Both the position numbers and the translations under genes were made by a program. The notes beneath the pieces are model-generated. The model saw nothing but the letters and a program-made list of their open reading frames with translations. It did not search any database and was not told the origin of the DNA. Source: Pseudomonas sp. TH41 (GTDB lineage: Bacteria > Pseudomonadota > Gammaproteobacteria > Pseudomonadales > Pseudomonadaceae). From it: a stretch of 64,000 nt of DNA. Positions 21,058-29,317 of the stretch are shown here, piece by piece (within the stretch, counting starts at the first letter, position 1; every line of letters starts with the position of its first letter). The stretch spans positions 1,818,001 to 1,882,000 of the forward strand of contig NZ_JAEKFH010000003.1 of assembly GCF_016650695.1 (NCBI RefSeq). The letters are read 5' to 3'.

Positions 21058-21103
21058 TGTTACCTGAGCGTGGTTTTGCGCCACGTTGGGGCATTCGGTA
21101 ACA
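21058..21103. promoter_or_regulatory. Nested NtrC-like and CbrB-like sites
   Basis: TGCGCCACGTTGGGGCA at 21077-21093 fits the NtrC consensus TGCACCA-N3-TGGTGCA at 12 of 14 defined positions. It is bracketed by the inverted repeat TGTTACC (21058-21064) and GGTAACA (21097-21103), half-sites of the kind reported for CbrB. The group lies about 140 bp upstream of the -24/-12 element, a normal enhancer distance. Confidence 0.55.
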
Positions 21104-21165
21104 AGTTGGCGCGGTGGGAAACGGATTTGGGGAGGGAAACGACATCGTGGGCAAACATGGCCCTC

Positions 21166-21267
21166 TGTAGGAGCGAGCTTGCTCGCGATGGTCGTCAACG
21201 ATAACGCGTAAAACCAGGCACCCCGCGGTGTCCTTGGGTTTTTCGCGAGCAAGCTCGCTCTTACAGG
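21166..21267. repeat. REP doublet, family A (GGAGCGAGCTTGCTCGC form)
   Basis: Inverted arms TGTAGGAGCGAGCTTGCTCG and TTCGCGAGCAAGCTCGCTCT flank a spacer with GTCGTCAACGATAACGCG and GCACCCCGCGGTG, closely matching the spacer of the doublet at 7684. It lies between hutD (3' end) and the hutU control region. Confidence 0.9.
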
Positions 21268-21280
21268 AAAGGATTTTGAA

Positions 21281-21850
21281 TCAGTGTGCAGTCAGTTCAA
21301 TCACGCAGCATCGGCCGCTGACAGAGACTTCCAGCAAACCCGCGTTACCGTCGAGCTGCAGGCAATCATGGCGACCGAGTTGCGAGGCGCTGTTACCGAC
21401 CTTCACTTCAAGTGCTTCGGCCATGCTGAAAATCAGCAGAGTCCCGGACTCGCTGAAAAACCGCTGCTCGCCGTCCAGCCATTGCAACCGCGCGCGGTAA
21501 CGCTGTGGCGCATAAATCAGATTGAAGTCGCGAATCGGCCCGCCGAGCAATGTGCAGGACACGTGGCTCTCACCGCTGAAAGCAAATGGGTCCAGCGGTA
21601 ACAGCGCACGCGTGCTCTGGCCATCGACGCTCAAGGTCATGCCGTCGCCTTGCAACACGGTGATTACCCGCTCGTAACCGGCGAAGGTAGAAAAACCACC
21701 CGACTCGCCGATGTCGGCAATCGACAGACGCCAGCCGAAACCATCAAGGCCAGTGCCTGCATCACGAGTGATTTCTTCGGTGCTGCCACCGCCGTTTTTC
21801 CACGGCATGCGCGGGTAGTCTATGGCGCGTAAAACCTTCAACTGACTCAT
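21281..21850 (-). CDS. hutD: HutD family protein
   Basis: A 189-residue cupin-fold protein of the HutD/Ves family. It shows the conserved start (LRAIDYPRMPWKNGGGSTEE) and FGWRLSIADIGESGGFSTFAGYER as two adjacent blocks, plus the GGPIRDFNLIY strand. HutD binds small ligands such as formylglutamate or urocanate and has been proposed to set an upper limit on hut activity; its exact role remains open. It starts 10 bp after hutC and is co-transcribed with it. Confidence 0.95.
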   Translation of the reverse strand: MSQLKVLRAIDYPRMPWKNGGGSTEEITRDAGTGLDGFGWRLSIADIGESGGFSTFAGYERVITVLQGDGMTLSVDGQSTRALLPLDPFAFSGESHVSCTLLGGPIRDFNLIYAPQRYRARLQWLDGEQRFFSESGTLLIFSMAEALEVKVGNSASQLGRHDCLQLDGNAGLLEVSVSGRCCVIELTAH

Positions 21851-21860
21851 TTTTGGCCCT

Positions 21861-22610
21861 CTATTTATGAAACCGGCCTTCCAGACGATGACGGGAACCG
21901 GGGTGGATCAAACGGGCCGCGGTCACCGGCTGACGACCGGACCAGGTGCGGCGGCGAATCAGCAGGCACGGCTCGCCTTTTTCAATCTGCAGCAATTTGC
22001 ACTCGCTGGCCTCGGCCAGAATCGCCTCGACCACGTGCTCGCCTTCGGTGAGCGGCGCGACCTGATTCAGATAGGCGTAAGGCGTTTGCAGGGTGAAGTC
22101 TTGCTTGAGGTAGTCCGGCGCCACGAGCGCGTTGACGAAGCGGTCTTCGATTTGCACCGGAATGTCGTTTTCGAAATGCACGATCAGCGAATGGAAAACC
22201 CTCTGGCCTTCACGCATGTCGAGGGCCAGGGCGCGCTCGGAACCGGCCGCCTCTTCTTCCAGGGTGATCACCTTGCAGGTATGGCGATGACCGCGGGAGG
22301 CGATTTCGTCGGCGATGTTGTGAACTTCAAACAGCGCGGACTGACTTTTCGGTTCGGCGACGAACGTGCCGACGCCTTGCATACGCACCAACAGACCATC
22401 GGCGGTCATCTCACGCAGGGCGCGGTTGATGGTCATGCGACTGAAGCCGAGTTGATTTACCAGCTCGCTTTCCGACGGAACGCGGTAGTGCGGCGGCCAG
22501 TTCCCACTGTCGATTTGCTGGGTAATCATCTGTTTGACGCGGGCGTACAAGGGCGCCGGACTGTCGCCCATGTTCGCGGCCAACGGTGACACTTGGGGCG
22601 GAGTCGGCAC
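21861..22610 (-). CDS. hutC: Histidine utilisation repressor
   Basis: A 249-residue GntR-family regulator of the HutC subgroup. An N-terminal winged helix (about residues 20-85; YRVPSESELVNQLGFSRMTI, then VRMQGVGTFVAEP) is followed by a UTRA ligand domain that senses urocanate. The GTG start at 22610 has AAGGA six bases upstream and is preferred over an internal ATG at codon 14. It should repress hutU and hutF through the TGTA-N2-TACA operators at 20912 and 22682. Confidence 0.95.
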   Translation of the reverse strand: MPTPPQVSPLAANMGDSPAPLYARVKQMITQQIDSGNWPPHYRVPSESELVNQLGFSRMTINRALREMTADGLLVRMQGVGTFVAEPKSQSALFEVHNIADEIASRGHRHTCKVITLEEEAAGSERALALDMREGQRVFHSLIVHFENDIPVQIEDRFVNALVAPDYLKQDFTLQTPYAYLNQVAPLTEGEHVVEAILAEASECKLLQIEKGEPCLLIRRRTWSGRQPVTAARLIHPGSRHRLEGRFHK

Positions 22611-22654
22611 GGTTAATCCTTGGTCATTTAGTAGAAGTTGCTAGCTTGCCGGAG

Positions 22655-22691
22655 TTTACCGAGCAGGCAAACGTCTGTATATGTATATACA
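22655..22691 (+). promoter_or_regulatory. hutF promoter with HutC-type operator
   Basis: TTTACC (22655-22660) and TATATG (22678-22683) are separated by 17 bp, a plausible sigma-70 promoter. The perfect palindrome TGTATATACA (22682-22691) overlaps the end of the -10 box and fits the HutC core TGTA-N2-TACA. Confidence 0.6.
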
Positions 22692-22717
22692 AATAACACA
22701 CGATGGGGTGCTGAACC

Positions 22718-24082
22718 ATGTCCGCCTTCTTTGCCGAACGCGCGCTGCTGCCTAGTGGATGGGCCAACAATGTACGTCTTGAGGTCAACGCCGACGGCGT
22801 TTTGACTCATGTCCAGGCCGATTCTCATGCAGAAGGGGCTGAACGGCTGAGCGGTCCGCTGCTGCCGGGCATGCCGAATCTGCACTCCCACGCCTTCCAG
22901 CGAGCGATGGCCGGGCTGGCGGAAGTGGCCGGCAATCCGAATGACAGTTTCTGGACCTGGCGCGATTTGATGTATCGCCTCGTCGGAAAAATCAGCCCGG
23001 AGCAACTTGGCGTCATCGCGCGTCAGCTGTACATCGAAATGCTCAAGGCCGGTTACACCTCGGTGGCGGAATTTCATTACGTGCACCATGACACCAGCGG
23101 CCAACCGTACGCCGACCCGGCCGAACTGGCGCTGCGCATCAGCCAGGCCGCCAGTTCCGCCGGTATCGGCCTGACGCTACTGCCGGTGCTCTACAGCCAT
23201 TCCGGCTTCGGCGGCCAGACCCCGAACGATGGCCAGCGCCGTTTTATCAACAGCACCGAAAACTACCTCAAGCTGCAATCGCGTTTGCAGCCAATCCTTG
23301 CGCAACAACCGGCGCAGTCGCTGGGTCTGTGTTTCCACTCGTTGCGCGCGGTAACTCCGCAGCAGATCAGCGAAGTGCTGGCCGCCAGCGACAAGCAATG
23401 CCCGGTGCACATTCACATCGCCGAACAGCAAAAGGAAGTCGACGACTGCCTGAGCTGGAGCGGGCGCCGTCCGCTGCAATGGTTGTACGAAAATACCGAG
23501 GTCGATCAGCGCTGGTGCCTGGTTCACGCCACCCACGCCAACCCGGAAGAAGTCACGTTGATGGCCAAGAGTCGCGCCATCGCCGGTTTGTGCCTGACCA
23601 CTGAAGCGAACCTTGGCGACGGGATTTTCCCGGCGGTGGATTTCCTCGCTCAGGGCGGGCGCATGGGCATCGGTTCCGACAGCCATGTGTCGCTGAGCGT
23701 GGTGGAAGAATTGCGCTGGCTGGAATATGGGCAACGTCTGCGTGATCAACGACGTAACCGCTTGTATGGCGCGGATCAGCCAATGGTTGGCCGCACGCTA
23801 TATGACGCGGCGCTGGACGGCGGCGCTCAGGCAATGGGTCAGCCGATCGGTGCGCTGGAAGTGGGCAAGCGGGCGGATTGGCTGGTGCTGGACGGCAACG
23901 ATCCGTACCTGGCGACGGCCAGTGGCGACGGGATTTTGAATCGTTGGTTATTTGCCGGTGGCGATCGCCAGGTGCGGGACGTACTGGTCAACGGCCAGTG
24001 GGTTGTGCGTGACGGGCGTCATGCCGGTGAGGAAGACAGCAACCGGGCGTTTACCCAAGTCCTGCGCGATCTCCTGGGCTAA
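22718..24082 (+). CDS. hutF: Formimidoylglutamate deiminase
   Basis: A 454-residue amidohydrolase-superfamily enzyme that converts N-formimino-L-glutamate to N-formyl-L-glutamate and ammonia, giving the five-step pathway together with HutG. Metal ligands are visible: LHSHAF (His56, His58), HIHIAEQ, VHATH and GSDSHVS. It is transcribed divergently from hutC with a HutC-type operator in between. Confidence 0.96.
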   Translation: MSAFFAERALLPSGWANNVRLEVNADGVLTHVQADSHAEGAERLSGPLLPGMPNLHSHAFQRAMAGLAEVAGNPNDSFWTWRDLMYRLVGKISPEQLGVIARQLYIEMLKAGYTSVAEFHYVHHDTSGQPYADPAELALRISQAASSAGIGLTLLPVLYSHSGFGGQTPNDGQRRFINSTENYLKLQSRLQPILAQQPAQSLGLCFHSLRAVTPQQISEVLAASDKQCPVHIHIAEQQKEVDDCLSWSGRRPLQWLYENTEVDQRWCLVHATHANPEEVTLMAKSRAIAGLCLTTEANLGDGIFPAVDFLAQGGRMGIGSDSHVSLSVVEELRWLEYGQRLRDQRRNRLYGADQPMVGRTLYDAALDGGAQAMGQPIGALEVGKRADWLVLDGNDPYLATASGDGILNRWLFAGGDRQVRDVLVNGQWVVRDGRHAGEEDSNRAFTQVLRDLLG

Positions 24083-24096
24083 CACCGCAAAACCTT

Positions 24097-24194
24097 TGTA
24101 GGAGCGAGCTTGCTCCGGGCGGCGTTCCGACGATGGAGTGTCAGTCGACATCAATGTGGCTGACCCACCATCGCGAGCAAGCTCGCTCCTACAA
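24097..24194. repeat. REP doublet, family A (GGAGCGAGCTTGCTC form)
   Basis: The left arm TGTAGGAGCGAGCTTGCTCC diverges after TGCTCC (CGGGCGG instead of GCGATGG). The right arm is standard. The spacer contains GTCAGTCGACATCAATGTGG, shared with the doublet at 51519. It lies between convergent hutF and the lipocalin gene. Confidence 0.88.
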
Positions 24195-24205
24195 GATTTC
24201 CGTGA

Positions 24206-24775
24206 TCAGTTCGAAGTCTTGGCCATCTGTGTATCCGACGCACGCCAGATCAGCCGCGTCGTGTCATAGCCCTGCTGGCGTGCCTTGCTCAGCAGCTCTT
24301 CACGCACCACACCATTGACGGTCGGGGTCCGGGACAGCAGCCACAGATACTTGCGGCTCGGGTCACCCACGATAGCCGTCTTGTAGTCATCGCTGACGTA
24401 CAACACCCAGTACTCACCCTTTGACACACCCGGAATCAAGCGCGAAAGCCAGGTATCGAACTCGACCCACAATTTGTCGCTCTTGCCCGGCACCTGTGGA
24501 TAGGCCTTGCCCTTGACCTCTTCCCATTGCCACTGTGCCGTCAGGCAGCGGTTCAACACGGCCACATTACCGTCAGGCAAGAGCGTGTAATGGGCTTCGG
24601 ATTGCGCGCAATCGCGCTGGAAATACATTGGCATACGGGCCAACTCGTACCAGGTCCCCTGGTAGCGCTTGAGGTTGACGCTGTTGACCGTCTTGGGCGC
24701 CAATGGATCGGTGCCGGAAGTGGCACAACCAGCCAGTACCAGGCCGGCAAAAAGAACTATCAATAACCGCATCAT
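24206..24775 (-). CDS. blc: Outer-membrane lipocalin (Blc-like lipoprotein)
   Basis: A 189-residue lipocalin. The signal peptide ends in a lipobox (LAGC, Cys about residue 17), so the mature protein is lipid-anchored. The first lipocalin signature is present as YQGTWYELARMP, followed by GEYWVLYVSDDYKTAIVGDP and YLWLLSRTP, characteristic of bacterial Blc. Blc-type proteins bind fatty acids or lysophospholipids. Two adjacent ATG codons offer the start. It is followed 30 bp upstream by a second small lipoprotein gene on the same strand. Confidence 0.9.
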   Translation of the reverse strand: MMRLLIVLFAGLVLAGCATSGTDPLAPKTVNSVNLKRYQGTWYELARMPMYFQRDCAQSEAHYTLLPDGNVAVLNRCLTAQWQWEEVKGKAYPQVPGKSDKLWVEFDTWLSRLIPGVSKGEYWVLYVSDDYKTAIVGDPSRKYLWLLSRTPTVNGVVREELLSKARQQGYDTTRLIWRASDTQMAKTSN

Positions 24776-24806
24776 TGTTTTTCTCCCGTGGGCGCATCGC
24801 CCCGGT

Positions 24807-25061
24807 TTACTTCAGGCCTTGGCCGGAAAACATCAGCACTTTGTCACCGGCGTACTGCACGCTGATAAAGCTGTTCTTGTCGCCCCAGGTGCAACTGGAC
24901 ATGCCGAGCGCGCCCGAGCAGTCAGCCGGTTTGCCGAGCAAGGTTTCAACCTCGGACTTGGGCATGCCGGACGATAATTTCGAATAGTTTTCCTGATTGA
25001 TCTTGCTGCATGCGGCCAATAACACGCAAAACGAAAGCAGGGCGATAGATCGCAGCGACAT
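24807..25061 (-). CDS. Small lipoprotein, DUF3862/BamE-like
   Basis: An 84-residue lipoprotein. ATG at 25061 has GGAG at good spacing. The signal peptide [18 protein letters not shown] ends with a lipobox Cys. The mature part has the SmpA/BamE-like pattern [40 protein letters not shown] with two more cysteines, and SVQYAGDKV. Such small folds sit at the inner face of the outer membrane; no specific function can be assigned. It probably forms a unit with the lipocalin gene. Confidence 0.85.
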   Translation of the reverse strand: MSLRSIALLSFCVLLAACSKINQENYSKLSSGMPKSEVETLLGKPADCSGALGMSSCTWGDKNSFISVQYAGDKVLMFSGQGLK

Positions 25062-25269
25062 GGTGTAACTCCAGGGCCGAAGGGGAATGGCATGGCTGCC
25101 AAGCAGAAGCTTAGAAGAGAAAACCCCCATCTGGTTCCCTCCCCGCCCGGCTATTTATCGGGCCGCTCGTCTTTCTTCTTCCGAAAAATCAGCCACTTTC
25201 TTGCGCGGTTGAGCATTTCGTCGGTTTTCGCAAAAAGCTGCCTAATCTTTGGCGCCCGCCTGTCGACAC

Positions 25270-25371
25270 AGGTAGGAGCGAGCTCGCTCGCGATGGGCGT
25301 CAACGATAACGCGCACTCGCTGACTATACGCGGTGCCCTGAAATCCATCGCGAGCGAGCTCGCTCCTACAC
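25270..25371. repeat. REP doublet, family A (GGAGCGAGCTCGCTCGC form)
   Basis: Inverted arms GGTAGGAGCGAGCTCGCTCG and CGCGAGCGAGCTCGCTCCTA flank a spacer with GCGTCAACGATAACGCG. It lies just upstream of the chemoreceptor gene, between divergent units. Confidence 0.9.
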
Positions 25372-25397
25372 CAGTCCCCTCCGCGGTAGCTCATTTA

Positions 25398-27290
25398 ATG
25401 ACCAGAAACATGAAGTTCAGCCACAAGATCTTGTTGGCTGCTGCCCTCGTGGTGGCCGTTGCATTCGCTTGTTTCATCCTGTTCAACGACTATCGTCAGC
25501 GCCAGACACTGCGCAGCAGTACCGAATCCTCGATGCAGGAACTCGGCAGCCTGACCACCAGCAACATTAAGACCTGGCTGGAAAGCCGCATCCAGTTGCT
25601 GCAATCGCTGTCCCAGCAAATCGCCGTGGACGGCAGTGCTCAGGCCAACCTCAAACGCGCCATCGACCTGCCGGCGTATACCAGCAACTTCCAGCTGAGC
25701 TATTTCGGCGGCACTGACGGCGTCATGTTCTCGGTCCCGGCGGGCAATCGTGCCGCCGATTACGACCCTCGCGCACGAGGCTGGTACAAAGCAGCCAACA
25801 GCGCGCAACAGACCATCGTCACCGAACCGTACATCGCCGCGTCCTCCGGCAAACTGGTGATCACGGTCGCTACGCCGGTACAACGCCAGGGCCAAATGAT
25901 TGGCGTCGCCGGTGCAGACATCGATCTGTCCAGCGTCAGCGCGACCATCAACTCCCTGAACTTCGGCGGTCACGGCCATGCGTTCATCGTCAGCGCCGAC
26001 GGCAAGATCCTGATTCACCCAGACAGCAAACTGGTGCTCAAGAGCCTTGCCGATGCTTACCCGAATGGCGTGCCGAATGTCAGCCCGGGTATGAAAGAAG
26101 TCGAGGTCGACGGCAAGTCGCAATTCATCTCCTTTACCCGCGTCAACGGCGTGCCGTCGGCGGACTGGTACGTGGCATTGGTGCTGGATCAGGACACGGC
26201 GTTCTCGATGCTCAGCGAATTCCGCACCTCGGCAATCATCGCCATGATCATTGCCGTGGTGATCATCATTGCCCTGCTGGGCATGCTGATCAGCTTCCTG
26301 ATGCAACCGCTGCTGACCATGGGCCGCGCCATGCATGACATCGCCGAAGGTGAAGGCGACCTGACCAAACGCCTGACCATTCACGGCCAGGACGAATTCG
26401 GTGCCCTGGGCACTTCGTTCAACCGCTTTGTGGAACGTATTCATACCTCGATTCGGGAAGTGGCCTCGGCCACCGGCCAGGTCAACGAAGTCGCATTGCG
26501 CGTGGTTGCCGCGTCGAATTCGTCGATGTTCAACTCCGACCAGCAAGCCTCGCGCACCAGCAGCGTCGCTGCGGCCATCAACGAGCTGGGCGCCGCCGCC
26601 CAGGAAATCGCCCAGAACGCCGCCCTCGCCTCTCAACATTCAAGCGATGCCCGCAGCCTGGCTGAAGACGGTCAGCAGGTGGTGGATAAAACCATCGCGG
26701 CGATGCAGCAGCTCTCGGCGAAAATCAGCGATTCGTGCGGCAACATCGAGACGCTTAACAGCAACACGGTGAACATCGGGCAGATTCTGGAAGTGATCAC
26801 CAGCATCTCGCAGCAGACCAACCTGTTGGCGCTGAACGCCGCCATCGAAGCGGCCCGTGCCGGTGAAGCCGGACGCGGTTTCGCGGTGGTTGCCGATGAA
26901 GTGCGCAACCTTGCCCACCGCACACAGGATTCGGCGCAGCAAGTGCAGAAGATGATCGAAGAACTGCAAGTGGGCGCCCGCGAAGCGGTCAGCACCATGA
27001 CCGACAGCCAGCGCCAGAGCGAAAGCAGCGTTGGCATTGCCAATCAGGCCGGCGAACGCCTGGGCAGCGTGACGCAGCGAATCGGTGAGATCGACGGGAT
27101 GAACCAGTCCGTGGCGACAGCGACTGAAGAGCAGACCGCTGTGGTGGAGTCGATCAACGTCGACATCACCGAGATCAACACGCTGAACCAGGAAGGGGTG
27201 GAGAACTTGCAGTCGACCTTGCGTGCGTGTGCCGATCTTGAACAGCAGGCGGCGCGGTTGAAGCAGTTGGTGGGTAGCTTCAGGATCTAA
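25398..27290 (+). CDS. Methyl-accepting chemotaxis protein, dCache amino-acid sensor
   Basis: A 630-residue chemoreceptor when started at ATG 25398 (a second ATG lies 12 bp further in). The order is: membrane segment (about 10-30), periplasmic dCache_1 domain (about 35-270), second membrane segment (about 275-302), HAMP domain, then the signalling domain with the hairpin [20 protein letters not shown]. The amino-acid binding pattern of PctA-type receptors is present: Tyr122, Arg127, Trp129, Tyr130, Tyr145 and Asp174. Length also equals PctA-type receptors. It likely steers cells toward amino acids; the ligand range is not readable from sequence. Confidence 0.9.
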   Translation: MTRNMKFSHKILLAAALVVAVAFACFILFNDYRQRQTLRSSTESSMQELGSLTTSNIKTWLESRIQLLQSLSQQIAVDGSAQANLKRAIDLPAYTSNFQLSYFGGTDGVMFSVPAGNRAADYDPRARGWYKAANSAQQTIVTEPYIAASSGKLVITVATPVQRQGQMIGVAGADIDLSSVSATINSLNFGGHGHAFIVSADGKILIHPDSKLVLKSLADAYPNGVPNVSPGMKEVEVDGKSQFISFTRVNGVPSADWYVALVLDQDTAFSMLSEFRTSAIIAMIIAVVIIIALLGMLISFLMQPLLTMGRAMHDIAEGEGDLTKRLTIHGQDEFGALGTSFNRFVERIHTSIREVASATGQVNEVALRVVAASNSSMFNSDQQASRTSSVAAAINELGAAAQEIAQNAALASQHSSDARSLAEDGQQVVDKTIAAMQQLSAKISDSCGNIETLNSNTVNIGQILEVITSISQQTNLLALNAAIEAARAGEAGRGFAVVADEVRNLAHRTQDSAQQVQKMIEELQVGAREAVSTMTDSQRQSESSVGIANQAGERLGSVTQRIGEIDGMNQSVATATEEQTAVVESINVDITEINTLNQEGVENLQSTLRACADLEQQAARLKQLVGSFRI

Positions 27291-27307
27291 GTGATCTCTC
27301 CGGCCCC

Positions 27308-27382
27308 TTCGCGAGCAGGCTCGCTCCCACATTTGGTTTGTGTCGTTCACAAATCCCCTGTGGGAGCGAGCCTGCTCGCGAT
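27308..27382. repeat. REP doublet, family A
   Basis: Inverted arms TTCGCGAGCAGGCTCGCTCC and TGTGGGAGCGAGCCTGCTCG lie between the convergent chemoreceptor and DUF924 genes. Confidence 0.9.
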
Positions 27383-27406
27383 GGCGGCATCAGCTACACC
27401 GAAGCG

Positions 27407-28010
27407 CTAAAACCGCGATCCAGGCCCCGAAAGAAACTCCAACTCCTCCGCCGTAGACGCCCGCCCCAACACCGCATTGCGATGCGGAAACCGTCCGAAC
27501 CGCGCAATCACTGCTCGATGCCGCTCGGCATAATCCAGGTTATCGGCAAACACCGCCCGATCAGCTTCGGGCTGCTGCGCCAGCAATTCCATAAACCGCG
27601 AAACCGCTTCGTTCTGCACCGCCAGATGCTCGCAATGCTCCAGCACCAGATAGATGAACACCCGCTGAATCGGCCGTAGCTGCCGATCGAAATCCGCAGC
27701 AATGCCTTGCGCCACCAGTGCCTGAGCCCTGGAATCGCCGGAAAAGGATTGGGGGGTGTCGCGATAGATCATTCGCGGGAGTTGATCGAGCAGCAGCACC
27801 AGAGCCAGCCAACCTTCGGGGCGTTGCGCCCAGTCAGTCAATCCGCCGGCCAGTGCCTGCTCGACCCAGTCCCCCGAAACGCGTTTGCGCCTCGAGGTCC
27901 TGGCTGTCGCGCTTGCCGAACCATAACGTGCCCTTGTCAGCCGCTATTTCGTTGGGGGATTCGAGAGATCCGAACCACCACTCAAGCAACGGCTGCCAGG
28001 GCGCGGTCAT
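27407..28010 (-). pseudogene. DUF924 family gene, broken by a one-base frameshift
   Basis: The 5' part (ATG 28010) encodes MTAPWQPLLEWWFGSLESPN and ends out of frame after QTRFG. The 3' part, in another frame, continues DWVEQALAGGLTDWAQRPEG through RPIQRVFIYLVLEHCEHL to the stop at 27407. The two join at a run of five C (27871-27875; G on the coding strand); with four the frame is restored to give a 200-residue DUF924 protein. The span (604 bp) is one base more than a whole number of codons. It follows fbp by 3 bp, so was part of that operon. It may be a true mutation or a sequencing error. Confidence 0.85.
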
Positions 28011-28013
28011 GGT

Positions 28014-29024
28014 TTATTCCTTGTGGTAAGCCGTGACGCGTTCGACTTCTTCTTTCGAACCGAGGAACACGGCGACACGCTGGTGCAAGCCGTCAGGCTT
28101 GATGTCGAGGATGCGTTGATGGCCATCGGTGGAAGCGCCGCCAGCCTGTTCAACCAGGAACGACATCGGGTTGGCTTCGTACATCAGACGCAGCTTGCCC
28201 GGCTTGGAGGGTTCGCGGCTGTCGCGTGGGTACATGAACAGACCGCCACGGGTCAGGATGCGATGCACGTCCGCGACCATCGCGGCGACCCAGCGCATGT
28301 TGTAGTTCTTTTTCAGCGGGCCTTCATCGCCAGCCAGCAATTCGCCGACGTAGCGTTGTACCGGCGCTTCCCAGTGACGCTGGTTGGATGCGTTGATCGC
28401 GAATTCCTGAGTGGATTCCGGGATCTTGATGTCTTCGTGGGTCAGCACGAAGCTGCCCATTTCACGGTCCAGGGTAAAGCCTTTGACGCCATCACCCAAG
28501 GTCAGCACCAGCATGGTTTGCGGGCCGTAGATGGCATAACCGGCGGCGACCTGCTCGGTGCCTGGCTGCAGGAAAGCCTTTTCGTTCAAGGCTTCGTTCT
28601 GGCTCAGGTATTCGCTCGGGCAACGCAGCACCGAGAAAATAGTACCGACCGGTGCGTTGATATCGATGTTCGACGAACCGTCCAGCGGGTCGAATACCAG
28701 CAGGTACGCGCCTTTCGGGTATTTGCCCGGGATCTGGTAGGCATTGTCCATTTCTTCAGACGCCATGCCGGCCAGGTGACCGCCCCATTCGTTGGCTTCG
28801 AGCAGGATCTCGTTGGAGATCACGTCGAGCTTCTTCTGCACTTCGCCTTGGACGTTTTCAGTGCCCATGCTGCCCAGAACACCACCCAGGGCGCCTTTGG
28901 AGACGGCATGGCTGATTTCTTTGCAAGCACGCGCCACCACTTCGATCAGGAAACGCAGATCGGCAGGGGTGTTGTTGCTACGGGTCTGCTCAATCAAATA
29001 GCGACTCAGGGTAACGCGGGACAT
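28014..29024 (-). CDS. fbp: Fructose-1,6-bisphosphatase class I
   Basis: A 336-residue gluconeogenic enzyme that hydrolyses fructose 1,6-bisphosphate to fructose 6-phosphate. The class I metal-binding motif is seen as [13 protein letters not shown], with GTIFSVLR after it; [19 protein letters not shown] and [10 protein letters not shown] belong to the C-terminal substrate lobe. Length is normal. It is the first gene before the broken DUF924 gene. Confidence 0.97.
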   Translation of the reverse strand: MSRVTLSRYLIEQTRSNNTPADLRFLIEVVARACKEISHAVSKGALGGVLGSMGTENVQGEVQKKLDVISNEILLEANEWGGHLAGMASEEMDNAYQIPGKYPKGAYLLVFDPLDGSSNIDINAPVGTIFSVLRCPSEYLSQNEALNEKAFLQPGTEQVAAGYAIYGPQTMLVLTLGDGVKGFTLDREMGSFVLTHEDIKIPESTQEFAINASNQRHWEAPVQRYVGELLAGDEGPLKKNYNMRWVAAMVADVHRILTRGGLFMYPRDSREPSKPGKLRLMYEANPMSFLVEQAGGASTDGHQRILDIKPDGLHQRVAVFLGSKEEVERVTAYHKE

Positions 29025-29212
29025 GGAAGGCTCCGGTGGAATGGGGGGCTAAAAACCCGCGCAGTTTAACGCGAGTCGTGGCGCATTTCCTCCTATCAGA
29101 CGTGATACACCCAATAGAGTTCATGCGCCGGGATGAGCGTAGTTCGAAATGAACGGGATGTGGATCGGGGATGGGTGGCAGTTTCGTGATTTTTCTTTGT
29201 CTGATAGACCGC

Positions 29213-29298
29213 CTTCGCGAGCAAGCCCGCTCCCACATTTGACCACATGCTTGGCCATCAACTCGGTCTAGTGTGGGAGCGGGCTTGCTCGCGAATGG
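29213..29298. repeat. REP doublet, family A
   Basis: Inverted arms TTCGCGAGCAAGCCCGCTCC and TGTGGGAGCGGGCTTGCTCG lie in the gap between fbp (5' side) and the DUF3999 gene (3' end). No other feature was recognised in the 293-bp gap, which must also contain the fbp promoter. Confidence 0.9.
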
Positions 29299-29317
29299 CG
29301 CGCAGCGCCAGCTTTTC

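Larger units (their letters stand above)
20782..21280. other. hutU upstream control region
   Basis: This 499-bp non-coding stretch between hutU and hutD holds, from hutU outwards, the 5' leader, a HutC-type operator, a -24/-12 promoter, an NtrC-like site nested between two CbrB-like half-sites, and a REP doublet next to hutD. The individual sites are listed separately. Confidence 0.8.
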
